Position numbers and translations under genes: made by a program
The notes under the pieces: generated by a model
Told to the model about the DNA's origin: nothing
The model's database searches: none
What the model saw: the letters and a program-made list of their open reading frames with translations, nothing else
Part shown: one piece after another, positions 22,077 to 32,991 of the stretch
Numbering within the stretch: position 1 is the stretch's first letter
How the letters are laid out: the number at the start of each line of letters is the position of its first letter
Assembly (NCBI GenBank): GCA_002633025.1
Contig: NMRB01000537.1
Span: 89,096-153,095, forward strand
Direction of reading: 5' to 3'
DNA from: Notospermus geniculatus
Lineage: Eukaryota; Nemertea; Pilidiophora; Heteronemertea; Lineidae
DNA: 64,000 bases

Positions 22077-22333
22077 CAAAGGTTCTTTGGTGGCACACCA
22101 GGAGAACCCTCTGATTTAAGAGCCCTCGGGTTGTTTAAGAACCCCTAGAAGTTCCAGATAGAACCTTCCCCTCAGAAAGAGGGTTCTATCTGGAACCTTT
22201 ATGGGTTCTTTTGGCGCTAGAAGGTTCTATATGGAACCCGCTCGGGATCTTTACAGAAGGTTCTATTTAGAACCTTGGGGTTCCTCTGGTGAGGCACAAA
22301 GAACCCCTGAAGAGCCTTTTGGACTGAGAGTGC
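22077..22333. mobile_element. GGTTCT-rich MITE, copy 1
   Basis: Carries AAAGGTTCTTTGGTGGCACA, several (A/T)GAACC/GGTTCTA inverted pairs, and CAAAGAACCCC near the right end. It matches 35639-35910 along its length; the left terminus here is degraded and the right terminus ends in ACTGAGAGTGC. Confidence 0.8.
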
Positions 22334-22899
22334 AATACCATAATGTACCGACAGAAATTTGCACCGACAGGTTTGTTGGCAACCATTCCCCCATTAATGG
22401 CCATTATCTGTGTTGAAAGCACCTGCCATTTTTTTCAACAGCATCGAATTGACTCTATCATGTCGACATGGCAATGATCAATAGTATTGTACTCTAGCCG
22501 TGATGGCAGTCATTTTTCATAGAAACTATTTAATTTTTGATTTTCCGAGGGTAGTTTCATACTATCGATCTAGGCCCTCCCATGGGAGACCGCTAAGTAA
22601 TTACGCTCGGTTCCCAGCGGTGGGATGTAATCAGAAACTGGCGGCCACGCGAATGGCGGGATGCTCCCAAATGGACCCGTATGACGTGTCGTGAAATTCA
22701 TGGTTGTGAAGCTATTGGCGTCAGTGCATTGTGGAGAAAATCAGTGCATCAATGAGTCTGGGCTGGTATAATGATGCATCAATGCCATTGAGTGGACACG
22801 TTGCCTGGGAATTCACAGAGCCACAATAGACGCTGAATCTTGTATACAGTACCGCAAGCTATGGCAGAACCCATATTTTCCGCGGCAATGGAGAACTTT
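22334..22899. other. no supported feature
   Basis: No exon or repeat recognised. Confidence 0.35.
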
Positions 22900-22975
22900 C
22901 TTTATGACCTAGTGGTTGGCGCGTAGGGCACCAAAGTAGTCGTAAATTTGGGCGCGTGGAACTTCTGTCCACCAT
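22900..22975 (+). repeat. tRNA-like SINE remnant
   Basis: GACCTAGTGGTTGGCGCGTA at 22908 resembles a tRNA D-arm/A box and matches the inverted copy at 23605-23625. No clear B box remains. Confidence 0.35.
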
Positions 22976-23539
22976 GGATTTGCGTCGCTGTGGAGAAACC
23001 TGTTGAAAATCACTCCGGTGAAGGTCCCAGGTAATTTCTCAATGAAAGGCAGAGTACTGTTAAGGACCGCTGGTGCTGCCACCTATTGACAATTAAGGCT
23101 GGAAATCGACATGGTAGTAATATCGACCCTGTGACCTTGCAAGGAGACTGTCCACTATCGACATTAAAATCCCTCTTGGCTGGGGACAGGCGCCTACAAT
23201 CCACCCAGTGTGAAAACCACAGAACGGCGTGGACGATGTGTCGAACATTTAACAGATATAGAGACTGAATTCCCGATGATTATTCAATGATGTGCCAGTT
23301 ACCAAGCGCCAATATCGACCAATCAGACTGCTGATTGATCGCCTATCCCGCTCCTTAACGCAGAATCTTTTCATTGGAACAGTTCAAGATGGACGCCTCA
23401 CTGACTTCATTTGATCAAGATATTCATCGATAAAGACATAGCGGGGGACTTAGCAGAGATTTATCTATGAGTGATGCTGTGAGCTGGTAGTACCGCGCTT
23501 AGACGACCCTGAAGGCCCCAATCCACACTGTATTGTACA
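22976..23539. other. no supported feature
   Basis: Only short open frames without domains or splice context. Confidence 0.35.
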
Positions 23540-23630
23540 CGCGCTGGCCACCCACCCACGTACTGATCGTTGCTCAACTTCTAGCTAGAGACCAACGCGC
23601 CAACCACTAGGCCGTAAAGGAAATCCTCTA
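23540..23630 (-). repeat. tRNA-like SINE remnant
   Basis: On the minus strand ACGGCCTAGTGGTTGGCGCG begins near 23624, an A-box match shared with the copy at 22908. The B box has decayed. Confidence 0.35.
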
Positions 23631-23819
23631 TGGCCGGTGGGTCAAGCCTTGCCATAGCTGCAAGGGGTCCAATGCACACAATACCCGGTTTCCACCGGCC
23701 TTTCGACGACACAGTCTCGTCTAGTTCTTGATCTGTTGTACTGTAAGTACGGATGAACCCGTGTCCTGTTGGAAAACCACGTGGCAAAGCAGTGAACCGA
23801 TGTCGAGTAACGATCTTTT

Positions 23820-23950
23820 GGGCAAATTCATACTTCCTCGCCAACAAGTATGCAGAACGGAAAATGCTTTGTTAGGAACCAGCGAGGTGTGAATTAACAA
23901 ACAATTTTCCGTTTTGCATAATTGCTGAACGATGAAGTATGAATTGGACC
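23820..23950. mobile_element. foldback MITE, copy 5
   Basis: GGCAAATTCATACTTCCTCG at the left, GCAGAACGGAAAATGCTTTG inside, CAATTTTCCGTTTTGCAT and GAAGTATGAATTGGACC at the right; one of the most complete copies. Confidence 0.9.
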
Positions 23951-24200
23951 AAATAGATTGTGTAATAACAGGTTAGAAACTTGGCCAGAAGCTACTTTTT
24001 CACCTTTACTTCAAGGGGAGACAAGAGTTGAATCCCTTTACCTCGTACTGGCCAGCCCATTCACAGCTCAATCCAAGTACAAACAGATATTGAGGTTACT
24101 ACAAGTGTCGCTGGTTCGATGTCCGAGACTTGGACTACTTTCTCCCCAGTCACCAGGAGGATTATTGTCTTAGCTATATCTATGAATCTTTTGTATCAAC
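23951..24200. other. no supported feature
   Basis: TCGCTGGTTCGATGTCCGAG at about 24108 is B-box-like but I see no matching A box at the right distance. Confidence 0.3.
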
Positions 24201-24230
24201 GCTTTTCATCCTTCTCTTTTTCAGGTACGT
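24201..24230 (+). other. recursive splice site (ratchet point) 2
   Basis: GCTTTTCATCCTTCTCTTTT leads into CAG|GTACGT, junction at 24224/24225: a strong 3' splice site directly followed by an acceptable 5' splice site. A consensus donor GAG|GTAAGT lies at 24458/24459, so a 234-nt RS-exon (24225-24458) is possible; all three of its frames contain stops, as expected if it is skipped or is a poison exon. Use is inferred from sequence alone. Confidence 0.5.
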
Positions 24231-24867
24231 ACATTCCTGATGAAATATCTGAAAAAGTGGTAAAACTCGTTTGAGAGGACGGTAGGCCAGTTACCCTTCA
24301 GTATTTTTCGATTGATTAGATATTTTTCAATTGATTCCTGTGCAACTTTTTGACAGGTTTAGGTACTCTTCCAACCATTTCCGTTTGGTCAAGTTGTGGT
24401 CAATCCAGTATTTATATTTTCGTCATGAGAACTTACAGCAATACTTATACGGTTGGAGGTAAGTTTGAGAGGGAAAAAGAGAAAATTTCTTCAACATTTT
24501 ACTCCATCGTTTCTTTTTGAAGTAACTTGGGAAGAGTTCATTCTCAATATCCCCCAAAGTAGCCACAACCCTTAATGAGCCAATTCTGTTGAAATCCTGC
24601 CCAATTGACTTCGAAATTGCCACAATTCAATCTTCCTCCCCATTTATGGTGGTCCGTCTCGATCGACCATGTCATTCAATTTGAATAATAATGTTTGGGA
24701 CATGTTATCACCGGTCGTTCGAGATGTCTTTTCCTAGATTGGATCTGATGGACATAAGGTTGAACGTTTGGTAAAAGAACGTGTCCAGAGCCCACGGATC
24801 TTACTGACAAGAGTAGACCACCCGTGGGACTCCGCAATGTGTCTGGCGGCATCTTCCACCCTACGGC
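24231..24867. other. putative intron after ratchet 2
   Basis: Apart from the donor at 24459 nothing is supported. Confidence 0.3.
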
Positions 24868-25058
24868 TTAAAGCGAATCGATAGCGGATTTTGTTTACAT
24901 TTGGCTGGTGTTTGTAAACACAAAATTCAGCCAATCAAAATGCACAAAAATTTCTTTGTTGACATTCTGGAGAAGTTTGTTTACATTTTTTCCTGAAAAT
25001 TCGTCCCCTTTCGAATTCTATTTCTAAATCAAATTTTTTCGCTTTCGATTCGCTTTAA
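24868..25058. mobile_element. TTAA-flanked MITE (AGCGAATCG type)
   Basis: TTAA|AGCGAATCGATAGCG at the left is the inverse of CGCTTTCGATTCGCT|TTAA at the right. The interior has a TTTGTTTACATTTGG / GTTTGTAAAC sub-hairpin and no coding capacity. TTAA at both ends suggests a piggyBac-type target site. Confidence 0.8.
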
Positions 25059-25109
25059 CCGCGGTGATCAAATTGGGAACCTGTCGATGAACAGATCCGC
25101 CGGTCTACA

Positions 25110-25232
25110 CTCAATTCCTACTTCCAGTACGCGGAACGGAAAACGCCTTTTTAGTTCACGCCACACTGGTTCCAAAAAAGCATTTTCCGTTTTGCATTAT
25201 CAGACATTCAGTGAGGAAGTATGAATTGGCCC
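25110..25232. mobile_element. foldback MITE, copy 6
   Basis: CTCAATTCCTACTTCCAG at the left, GCGGAACGGAAAACGCC inside, AAGCATTTTCCGTTTTGCAT and GAAGTATGAATTGGCC at the right. It begins about 50 bases after the TTAA-flanked MITE. Confidence 0.85.
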
Positions 25233-25377
25233 AAACGATGTCAGAAATTTGAATTACACCTTGATGTGTAGTTCCTATCCAATGAGGTATAGTCACTTGT
25301 TGTTCGTCACAAAAAGAATCATCAGGCTGTGGCTAGCAGCCTCCCATTAGCCATTTATTGTGAATTAACTGTCTGAT

Positions 25378-25462
25378 ATACTATAAACAGTACCACAAAA
25401 ATTTCTGCAAAAATAGCTATAAAAAGTACCACAACAATTTCTGCAAAAATAGCTATAAAAAA
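25378..25462. repeat. ~36-bp tandem repeat, two copies
   Basis: CTATAAA(C/A)AGTACCACAA followed by AATTTCTGCAAAAATAG occurs twice in tandem. Confidence 0.8.
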
Positions 25463-25868
25463 GCTCAGGATCCCAATTCGTTTATGCAGACATCAACATT
25501 TGTCACTGACACAATCTCCTAACGATAGCTTGGGGTATTTCCAACTAACAACTGAACAAATTATCCTCTTTGACAAATGTATCATTACGGATGAGAAACA
25601 AAAAGCTAATTCAGCATTTATGGCCAAGTTCGTGAAGTTAGAGCATAACTAACTGCCTATCATCGACAGTTATCTCATTATCATCTGCCATCTACAAACC
25701 TACAGAAATTCAACTTTTTTATTCTCACCAGTAACTAGTTTATGAGATGATAGTAATCATAATAATGATATTTCCATCCTCACCCACCGTGGTCTGCCAT
25801 TCGATGTGCGATGTCAGCTCACACAATGATATTTCCGAGTCAGCTTTGTGAGGGACCTGCCCCAGTAC
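25463..25868. other. no supported feature
   Basis: AT-rich unique sequence. Confidence 0.35.
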
Positions 25869-25990
25869 GGCCAAATTCATACTTCTCCGTTGAGTATAAT
25901 GTAGAACGGAAAATGCTTTGTTGTTTCACGCCTCGCTGGTTCCAAACAAAGCATTTTCCGTTCGACAAACTCGCGAGGAAGTATGACCTG
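25869..25990. mobile_element. foldback MITE, copy 7
   Basis: GGCCAAATTCATACTTCTCC at the left, TAGAACGGAAAATGCTTTGT inside, AAGCATTTTCCGTTCGAC and GAGGAAGTATGACC at the right. Last copy in the window. Confidence 0.85.
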
Positions 25991-27159
25991 TTCACATGGA
26001 AAGGTTTGGCAACGAGACAATAAGAGGGATCATGTCCAATGCTCGATTTTAAACTGACGACTCAGGTTACCTGACACCTCATCACAGAGACCCTAGTCAC
26101 AACTCCAGATCCATCACCGAAGTGAAATGTTTTTCTTAACCATGATACATAAAAATGATGTATTTGTTGTGCAACGTCTACAGAAAAATTGCTTGTGCCA
26201 TAAAATGTTTCATAGCTTGATCGAATCGTCAGTGCATGACGAAGTTCTACACAGAATGTTTGTGTTCCTTAGCTCCATTTCTGATAGAAACTGCCTATGA
26301 ATTGATTACCGGTTCAATCGCTTTGCCAACTTGGTATCAGTTCACGCTTGGATGACCAGAGTAGTCTTAAGCAAGTAGAGCCAGAGGGGGAGCTGTCGTC
26401 TGATTATTCGTAATGAGTTACTCGCGTGGAAACTGATGTCAAGCGATGAGACCAGTCATCCATTACCTTAGAATAACAAGGGATAGTCATATTGGTATAC
26501 ACTACTGTACTGCTGGTTGTTACTTAACACTGCCACAAAGACACTTAGAGTGCTGTCGCATACGTAATCATCGGACGTGTATCCTCTGTACACGTAATGA
26601 TATAGGCTGACCCTAACTCTGACCTTTCCCATCAGCCAATCATTCTACTCGTTAGTGAGTAACAGGTATTCTGATTGGTTCCGATGATTTGGCACTCGAC
26701 GGTGATGTTTAGCCCCATACTGGTCATGCTAAAGTGCGTCCAGTGTACAGCGCAGTGCACTCCAACGTACAGTGTACATTCAGTGCTACACGATGAACTT
26801 CTAGTAATCGTGCAAACGTTTCTATCTCTCTCAGTACTGATAATCAACTCGACCAATGTAACCTTTCAACCGTAACATTCTGCCGTGCTACACCCTTAGA
26901 TTGTGTTTTCTAAGCGAATCGATGTGGATTGATAATTAATTAGTGCCAGCCACTGGAGCGATATCTTGGTCTGTGTACCTCATTAGGCGCGAGCATCCTG
27001 ATTCTTTGCTACAGAGGCGATGGCAGTGGCAAAAATAAATTCATCTCACCCTAGTATTACACTGATATCAAATAAGCCAAAACCAGACATGCAATGGATG
27101 AAAATTTATGGCTTTAGAGGAAAAAAGAAAACAGCAACTGATCCTTGGTGAAACCACAC
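25991..27159. other. no supported feature
   Basis: Several GTACACTG/CAGTGTAC palindromic words cluster around 26735-26800, but no element boundary or exon is clear. Confidence 0.35.
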
Positions 27160-27860
27160 CCTGCTAACAGTGGATGCAACTTATACCAAGTTAATGTGTA
27201 CTAATGGTGGGTTAGGATAACAATGCTTATCTAGGATAAAAGTCACACTATGTTGTCTTAAGTTGAAAACACCCCGGGGTTTCAAAGACTCAAACCACTC
27301 CTTGCTAACCCAGGATAAAAACCACACCGTGCTATATAACCCAGTATTAAAACCAGGTCGTGCTATTCCGGGATTATTTCCAAATCATGATTAAAACCAG
27401 ACTGTCCAAACCCAGGATTAAACCACACCATTCTAGACCGGATTAAAAGCACATCGTGCTAACCCAGATATAAAAACCGCGCCGTGCTAATCCAGGAATA
27501 AAAACACACAACACTAACCGAGGAGTGAAACCAGAGCGTGCTAATCCAAGAGAAAACCACACCATGCTAACCCAGATTTAAAACCACACTGCTTTAACCC
27601 AGGGTTAAGATCCCACCGTGCTAAAGCAGGATTAAGCCAAACCACAGCGTGTGAACTCAAAAGTAAAACCGCACCGTGCTAATCCAGGAATAAAAACCAA
27701 ACCAAGTTAACCCAGTATTTAAACCAGATCTTGCTATCCACGATTATAACCAAACTGTGCTAAACCAGGATTAAAGCCACTGCTTGCTAAACTAGGTCAA
27801 ACCAGTACCGATCCCAGTTTAAACGAAACCACACTAAACTGAACCAGAAAAATAAAAGTT
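27160..27860. repeat. degenerate ~30-bp minisatellite
   Basis: More than twenty degenerate units of the type AACCACACCGTGCTAACCC followed by AGGATTAAA. Unit length drifts between about 28 and 35 bases; no open frame is maintained. Confidence 0.85.
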
Positions 27861-29270
27861 CTGTCCTCAGGCATCATTTCATGAATATGACGCGAGTAGT
27901 GAAGTAGCAAGCAATCAGCGTGATCAACCACGATGTATATGTATAGAGACTGAGTTAGTACCGTGAGTGGATTTTGTCGAGTATGTTGTGTCTACCTACC
28001 GTCAGAACACGGACTGTCATCGGTAGCGTTGCATTATATGATGCGCCTGTCAATTTCAACCACGGCAGGTCGCTGGGTGCCTGGTGTTTTGATTAAGTGT
28101 GCAGATCTCTGTTTGTTGGCTCGTATAGATGATCTAGGACTATGTTACAATTGGATTTCATCGATTTTTCTATTGATTTTAACAGAACTTCACCGTGCTA
28201 ATGTTTTCATTCAGACTGCTAGGATAATGACGCTATACTTTTCGAGATCGGAGCTCAATATATATCCACGGTTGAACTGGTGCATGGATCGTTTATAACT
28301 ATTCTAGCACTCGTGTTTATTCAACGGATATTTTTCTTACTAGATGGACTTACCCTTTAAATCATCGCATATGAAGTAATTTGAAAACAGCTGAAGGAAG
28401 TAAGGAAACAGCAAGATTTATTTGACACACTCATATTTATCTAGACACACATACATTTTGTAAAATCGACAAAGAATGCTTTGTCCTACGATAAACATTG
28501 CATGAATTCCACCGGAGCCATCAGCTACAGTCAATGATAGCATTCGCCAATACACACATTGACAAGTGTGGTATAATGGTCTCGTGCTGGTGCGGGGAGA
28601 CAGAGTATATCGTGTCGTTCTGATAGCAGCCCTCGCTACAACAAATCGTTCACCAGAGCCATCTGCCTTGTAACTTGCTCTGAGTTATTGTCGTTCTTTC
28701 GGAGTGAGAGGATCGTTTGTGGTCATTCCCACGATTCGGAGTCGGTAATAGCCGCAGTTTCGATCAGCATTCATCGGATAACGCTTTCAATTTGTTCGTG
28801 TGCCTGGTCTTACATAGACAGGCATGCTCCCTGTTCATTCCAAGGATACTTGCTCCAAGCACCACGTTTGGCAGTGGCGTTTTTTGAACTGATTCTTGTT
28901 GTCACCTGTGATTTTTGAGGCAGATGTCAGGTGACACTCCGATCAGTATTCGTGTGTGCACGTGATACACTACTGAGTGATGCTGTTGTATGGCGGATGT
29001 AACAAATGGATGTAATTTGTTAGTGCAATGTGAAGTGGATGTACCGGTTAATTCGAAAGATGTGAACGTGTCTTGTTGGAGTTCTTTGTAATCATTGGTC
29101 ATTCTGCTGGGATTTTAACTAAAAATATCAGGTTTAGAGGCTATGATCTAGAGGCTATCTTAAGCGAAAACTGAGGCCAGAGGCTGTAATCATACCGGAC
29201 ATGTCTTGTCAGTGTGTGTCGTGTGAATGTGCCACTACTGACTAGTGTGTATTCTGTATACACAGCTACA
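27861..29270. other. no supported gene
   Basis: Open frames of 111 codons (27963-28298, plus) and 76 codons (28688-28918, plus) show no domain or splice context. Confidence 0.35.
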
Positions 29271-29274
29271 TGTA

Positions 29275-30720
29275 AATAGCTGTGTGTTGAGGTTGTGTGT
29301 AGTGTGTGCGTTGGTGGTGGTGGTGGTGGATGGGATGTCGGTGTTAGCTAGGTAGTAGTGTGAATGTTTTGTACTAGGCGTCAATCGTGTGAAAAAAATA
29401 CCACAGACGTATTACTGTTGACGCACTAAGCAAAGTGTTATGCCACGATTGAAGGTCTTCCAAATGACCGGTATATACGTCATGCACAGTCAGATTGCAG
29501 CCCGGGATTGCAGATCATGAACATGATCATTTGAATAGGATCAAATCTAATGTCCCCAGTTAGTCGATTTGTGACGGCCATGTTATTTTTAATTCCTACC
29601 AACTGGGTACATACAAAACGGGGACTTCAAGCGTGTTCCCATTCGTTTACTAGTAATATTGAATGGAATGCCCTGCGTGGCACAAGATGCATTTATGTGT
29701 GTTCAGGTTGTGTAGAGTGTGGGGATAACTCTGGAGNNNNNNNNNNNNNNNNNNNNNNNNNNNNNNNNNNNNNNNNNNNNNNNNNNNNNNNNNNNNNNNN
29801 NNNNNNNNNNNNNNNNNNNNNNNNNNNNNNNNNNNNNNNNNNNNNNNNNNNNNNNNNNNNNNNNNNNNNNNNNNNNNNNNNNNNNNNNNNNNNNNNNNNN
29901 NNNNNNNNNNNNNNNNNNNNNNNNNNNNNNNNNNNNNNNNNNNNNNNNNNNNNNNNNNNNNNNNNNNNNNNNNNNNNNNNNNNNNNNNNNNNNNNNNNNN
30001 NNNNNNNNNNNNNNNNNNNNNNNNNNNNNNNNNNNNNNNNNNNNNNNNNNNNNNNNNNNNNNNNNNNNNNNNNNNNNNNNNNNNNNNNNNNNNNNNNNNN
30101 NNNNNNNNNNNNNNNNNNNNNNNNNNNNNNNNNNNNNNNNNNNNNNNNNNNNNNNNNNNNNNNNNNNNNNNNNNNNNNNNNNNNNNNNNNNNNNNNNNNN
30201 NNNNNNNNNNNNNNNNNNNNNNNNNNNNNNNNNNNNNNNNNNNNNNNNNNNNNNNNNNNNNNNNNNNNNNNNNNNNNNNNNNNNNNNNNNNNNNNNNNNN
30301 NNNNNNNNNNNNNNNNNNNNNNNNNNNNNNNNNNNNNNNNNNNNNNNNNNNNNNNNNNNNNNNNNNNNNNNNNNNNNNNNNNNNNNNNNNNNNNNNNNNN
30401 NNNNNNNNNNNNNNNNNNNNNNNNNNNNNNNNNNNNNNNNNNNNNNNNNNNNNNNNNNNNNNNNNNNNNNNNNNNNNNNNNNNNNNNNNNNNNNNNNNNN
30501 NNNNNNNNNNNNNNNNNNNNNNNNNNNNNNNNNNNNNNNNNNNNNNNNNNNNNNNNNNNNNNNNNNNNNNNNNNNNNNNNNNNNNNNNNNNNGTGTGTTC
30601 AGTTTTTTCTGTAGAGTGTGTGGATAACTGGAGGGGTGGGTGGGGGTGGGGGGGGGTGAGGTGCTCAGCTAGGTAGTTGTGTAAATGCTGAGGCTGTGTA
30701 GTGTGCGTGCTCAGATTATG
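29275..30720. repeat. G-rich minisatellite spanning the assembly gap
   Basis: Related units flank the gap on both sides: GTGTGTTCAGG.TTGTGTAGAGTGTGGGGATAACT at 29697, GTGTGTTCAG then TGTAGAGTGTGTGGATAACT at 30593, and a (T)AGCTAGGTAGT.GTGTGAATG block at 29347 and 30669. Between them are (GGT)n and GGGTGGGGG runs. The unit is probably over 100 bases. The G-rich strand could form quadruplexes. Confidence 0.7.
29737..30592. other. assembly gap, 856 N
   Basis: Run of 856 N. Open frames reported through it are artefacts of unknown bases. Confidence 1.
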
Positions 30721-31149
30721 TGTAATAAGAACCGTATTTGTCATTGGAGCCGACCGAATTACAAACTGAATAGCATCTACTGACTCCACCTCGTATCACC
30801 TCCTTGTGTAACTCCGCCGTGTTCTCCGGTTCTCTGAGTTCACTTCCTGTGTGTTAACTTGTTGTGCCGGAAGTTCTCCTATCTTCCCTCCGGAAACAGT
30901 TTGAACGGCACGTCAGGCGTCTGACAGCACGTATGAGACGAGGTACCTGATCAATACACAGCCTCGTTCTGACGTCATTTGACCTGTTGTTCGACCTTCT
31001 GTGAGGAACTCACTCTCCTTCACAGGTCCAATAGATTGTATCTCTGCCAAAACTGACGTCCATGTTGTTTTGTTGCTAAGCAGAATAGGCCATGTAGGCC
31101 ACAGGGACTTGACATAACCACGTCCCTACTAGCCCAAGCAAGGAATGCC
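30721..31149. other. no supported feature
   Basis: No exon or repeat recognised. Confidence 0.35.
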
Positions 31150-31224
31150 TCTTTAGCTCAAGACTGGTAGCGCGTTGGGCTTCGAAGCTGACAGTCGCTG
31201 GTTCAAATCCCAGCTGGTTCTTCA
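31150..31224 (+). repeat. tRNA-like SINE head or tRNA pseudogene
   Basis: GCCTCTTTAGCTCAAGACTGGTAGCGCGTTGGG supplies an A box (TAGCTCAAGACTGGTAG) and GCTGGTTCAAATCCCAGC a perfect B-box arm, with an anticodon-loop-like CTTCGAA (TCG). The acceptor stem does not pair and the anticodon stem has mismatches, so this is more likely a SINE head or a decayed tRNA than a working tRNA-Arg. Confidence 0.5.
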
Positions 31225-31725
31225 TTTCTCTACACAAGCGTCAAATATGACTTCATATGCTGTGTCACCACTTGAATGCTGCAGTGTAGGCAAAGATCAC
31301 TACACTGAAAGCGTGGGAAACCATTGTTGTAGTGGATAAGGCCTTCACACTGTCACCATTCCAGCCTTTTCAATGGAGACTGACCACTTCATAATAAACC
31401 TCTTATCAGGTCCGGCCTATTGTTCCTAAAAAGCAGTTCTATTATTTATAAATAGTCAAACCAGATAATCCCTTGAGGGACGAATTTCAATGCATTTAGA
31501 TGGCCATTTAAGCTCTAATGTACTGCGTTGGTCCCTATTGAAACTAGCAGTGGTTATTTAAATGACGTGTTGATATGCGACCAGCGTCCGTCGACTGACC
31601 GATTATCCTGCCACTTAAGAACAAAGAGAATTTATCGATTGATCTCATCAGCCGATGAGCAAACTGGTGTCGGCCATTTCACAACTAAAACGTTTTGTTG
31701 ATAAGCAGGCAGCACACATACCAAT
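31225..31725. other. no supported feature
   Basis: Sequence following the tRNA-like head; it may include a SINE body whose end I cannot place. Confidence 0.3.
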
Positions 31726-32165
31726 ACATGTCGGTGAGTCATCTGACACTGACATGCGCTCCTAGAGCTAGCAGCATACAGTGCAAATCCATGTCTGTGA
31801 TGTCATCTGGCACTGACATGCGCTCCTAGAGCTGGCAGAACATAATACAAATTCATGTCTGTGAAATCGTCTCACTGACATGTGCTCCTGAAGCCAGCAG
31901 CAGCACACATAGTCATCCATGTCTGTGAGGACATCTCGCTGACATAAAGCTAGGAGTACAAATACAAAATCGTGTCCGCGATATTGGAAATCGTGGGTGT
32001 CTGTGAACCATGTTGCGACGTAAAAAATTCACAGAGATGACGTAGCACACACAGGTTTCATCTCACAGAGATGACGTAGCACACACAAAAAAATTCACAG
32101 AGATGACGTAGCACACACAGGTTTCATCTCGACACAGACATGGCGCGCTGATATAATCTCGCCGA
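31726..32165. repeat. minisatellite of the CAGCACACAC family
   Basis: First about four ~70-bp units (CATGTCTGTGA..TC, ACTGACATGCGCTCCTAGAG, GCAGCA), then three copies of TTCACAGAGATGACGTAGCA with CACACAGGTTTCATCTC. Related dispersed copies lie at 46455, 49910 and 60875, so this is a repeat family that occurs both dispersed and in tandem. Confidence 0.8.
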
Positions 32166-32292
32166 GATTTCTGTATGTGTCGTGTGCTACAAACTTTACT
32201 TCACAGTCTGACGGCAAATCCTTAATTCTGAAATCAACAGACTTGGGATTAAGGTCTTTAAGGTTGTCTACCACATTGTGAATTGCAGCCAT
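32095..32292 (-). CDS. small open frame, possible exon remnant
   Basis: A 65-codon frame begins MAAIHNVVDNLKDLNPKSVD and has protein-like composition for its first ~45 residues. The C-terminal ~18 codons are read from the CAGCACACAC minisatellite (32095-32150), so the natural end is missing or the frame is accidental. No splice site is evident. I do not recognise a family. Confidence 0.25.
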   Translation of the reverse strand: MAAIHNVVDNLKDLNPKSVDFRIKDLPSDCEVKFVAHDTYRNLGEIISARHVCVEMKPVCATSSL

Positions 32293-32499
32293 CGCGAAAG
32301 CTGCCTCGTTCGAGCCGGTTATACATCTTCATCTTCATCTTTTTATTCCACGATGATTAATTAATATCAACACTATGGGAAAAGACCCAGATGTCTTGTC
32401 ACCAATATTTTTGAGAACAAAGAACAAAATGTCTTTTGCTTAATAATTCAACAGGTTTTATTCATTATGTAGCATCAGTAATTAAGTGTTATAGTCTGT

Positions 32500-32750
32500 T
32501 TAAAGATAATGTATCACGGGTATTTTCACGGGCCACGAAAATCATTGTTTATTTACATTTTGTTTGCGTCCAGTCTTTTTTGTCTTATAAGTAATTTGTT
32601 GGAGGCATGCCCCTCTAGAAAATCTTTTGATACCGAAAGTATTCAATTTGGTGGGTTACCATGTCCCAAAAGTCCAAAATAACATAATGTAAAAATCCAT
32701 GTTTACAAGCATTGAATGTAAACAATGATGTCATGATACATTGTCTTTAA
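32500..32750. mobile_element. TTAA-flanked MITE (AGATAATGTATCA type)
   Basis: TTAA|AGATAATGTATCA at 32500 and TGATACATTGTCT|TTAA ending at 32750, with inner CATTGTTTA / TAAACAATG pairs. Non-coding interior. It is the third TTAA-flanked element in the window and its right end supplies the last codons and stop of the minus-strand frame 32731-32991. Confidence 0.75.
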
Positions 32751-32991
32751 ATTTCATGGCGTGGTTGATGTTTTTTGAGTAACACCACAAGAACGTGCCT
32801 TCATTGGGCAGAGAAGGCACTCTCTCTACGACCACGTGTAGGTTCTGTGCGGGTGATCCAGTTTCCTCCCACATTTTACACAGTACTATTGATGAGTAGA
32901 TACGATTCACTCCATTGCTGCTTTCACACCTGAAAGGAGTTTCAAATAGATCAGTCAACCCATATTTTACAGCTGTTTTACAACCCGCCAT
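32731..32991 (-). pseudogene. small open frame cut by a MITE
   Basis: An 86-codon minus-strand frame starts in a good context (AAAATGG) with MAGCKTAVKYGLTDLFETPF. The composition is protein-like with five Cys/Trp-containing segments and no low complexity. Its last codons and stop (32731-32750) lie inside the inverted repeat of the TTAA-flanked MITE, so if this was a gene its 3' part was displaced by the insertion. No domain recognised, no splice sites. It may be a first exon, a decayed gene or chance. Confidence 0.3.

Noticed and set aside
29550-30789. Open frames of 302-379 codons
   Set aside because: Most codons are N in the assembly gap.
31150-31224. Functional tRNA-Arg (TCG)
   Set aside because: A and B boxes are good but the acceptor stem does not pair and the anticodon stem has mismatches; a SINE head or pseudogene is more likely.
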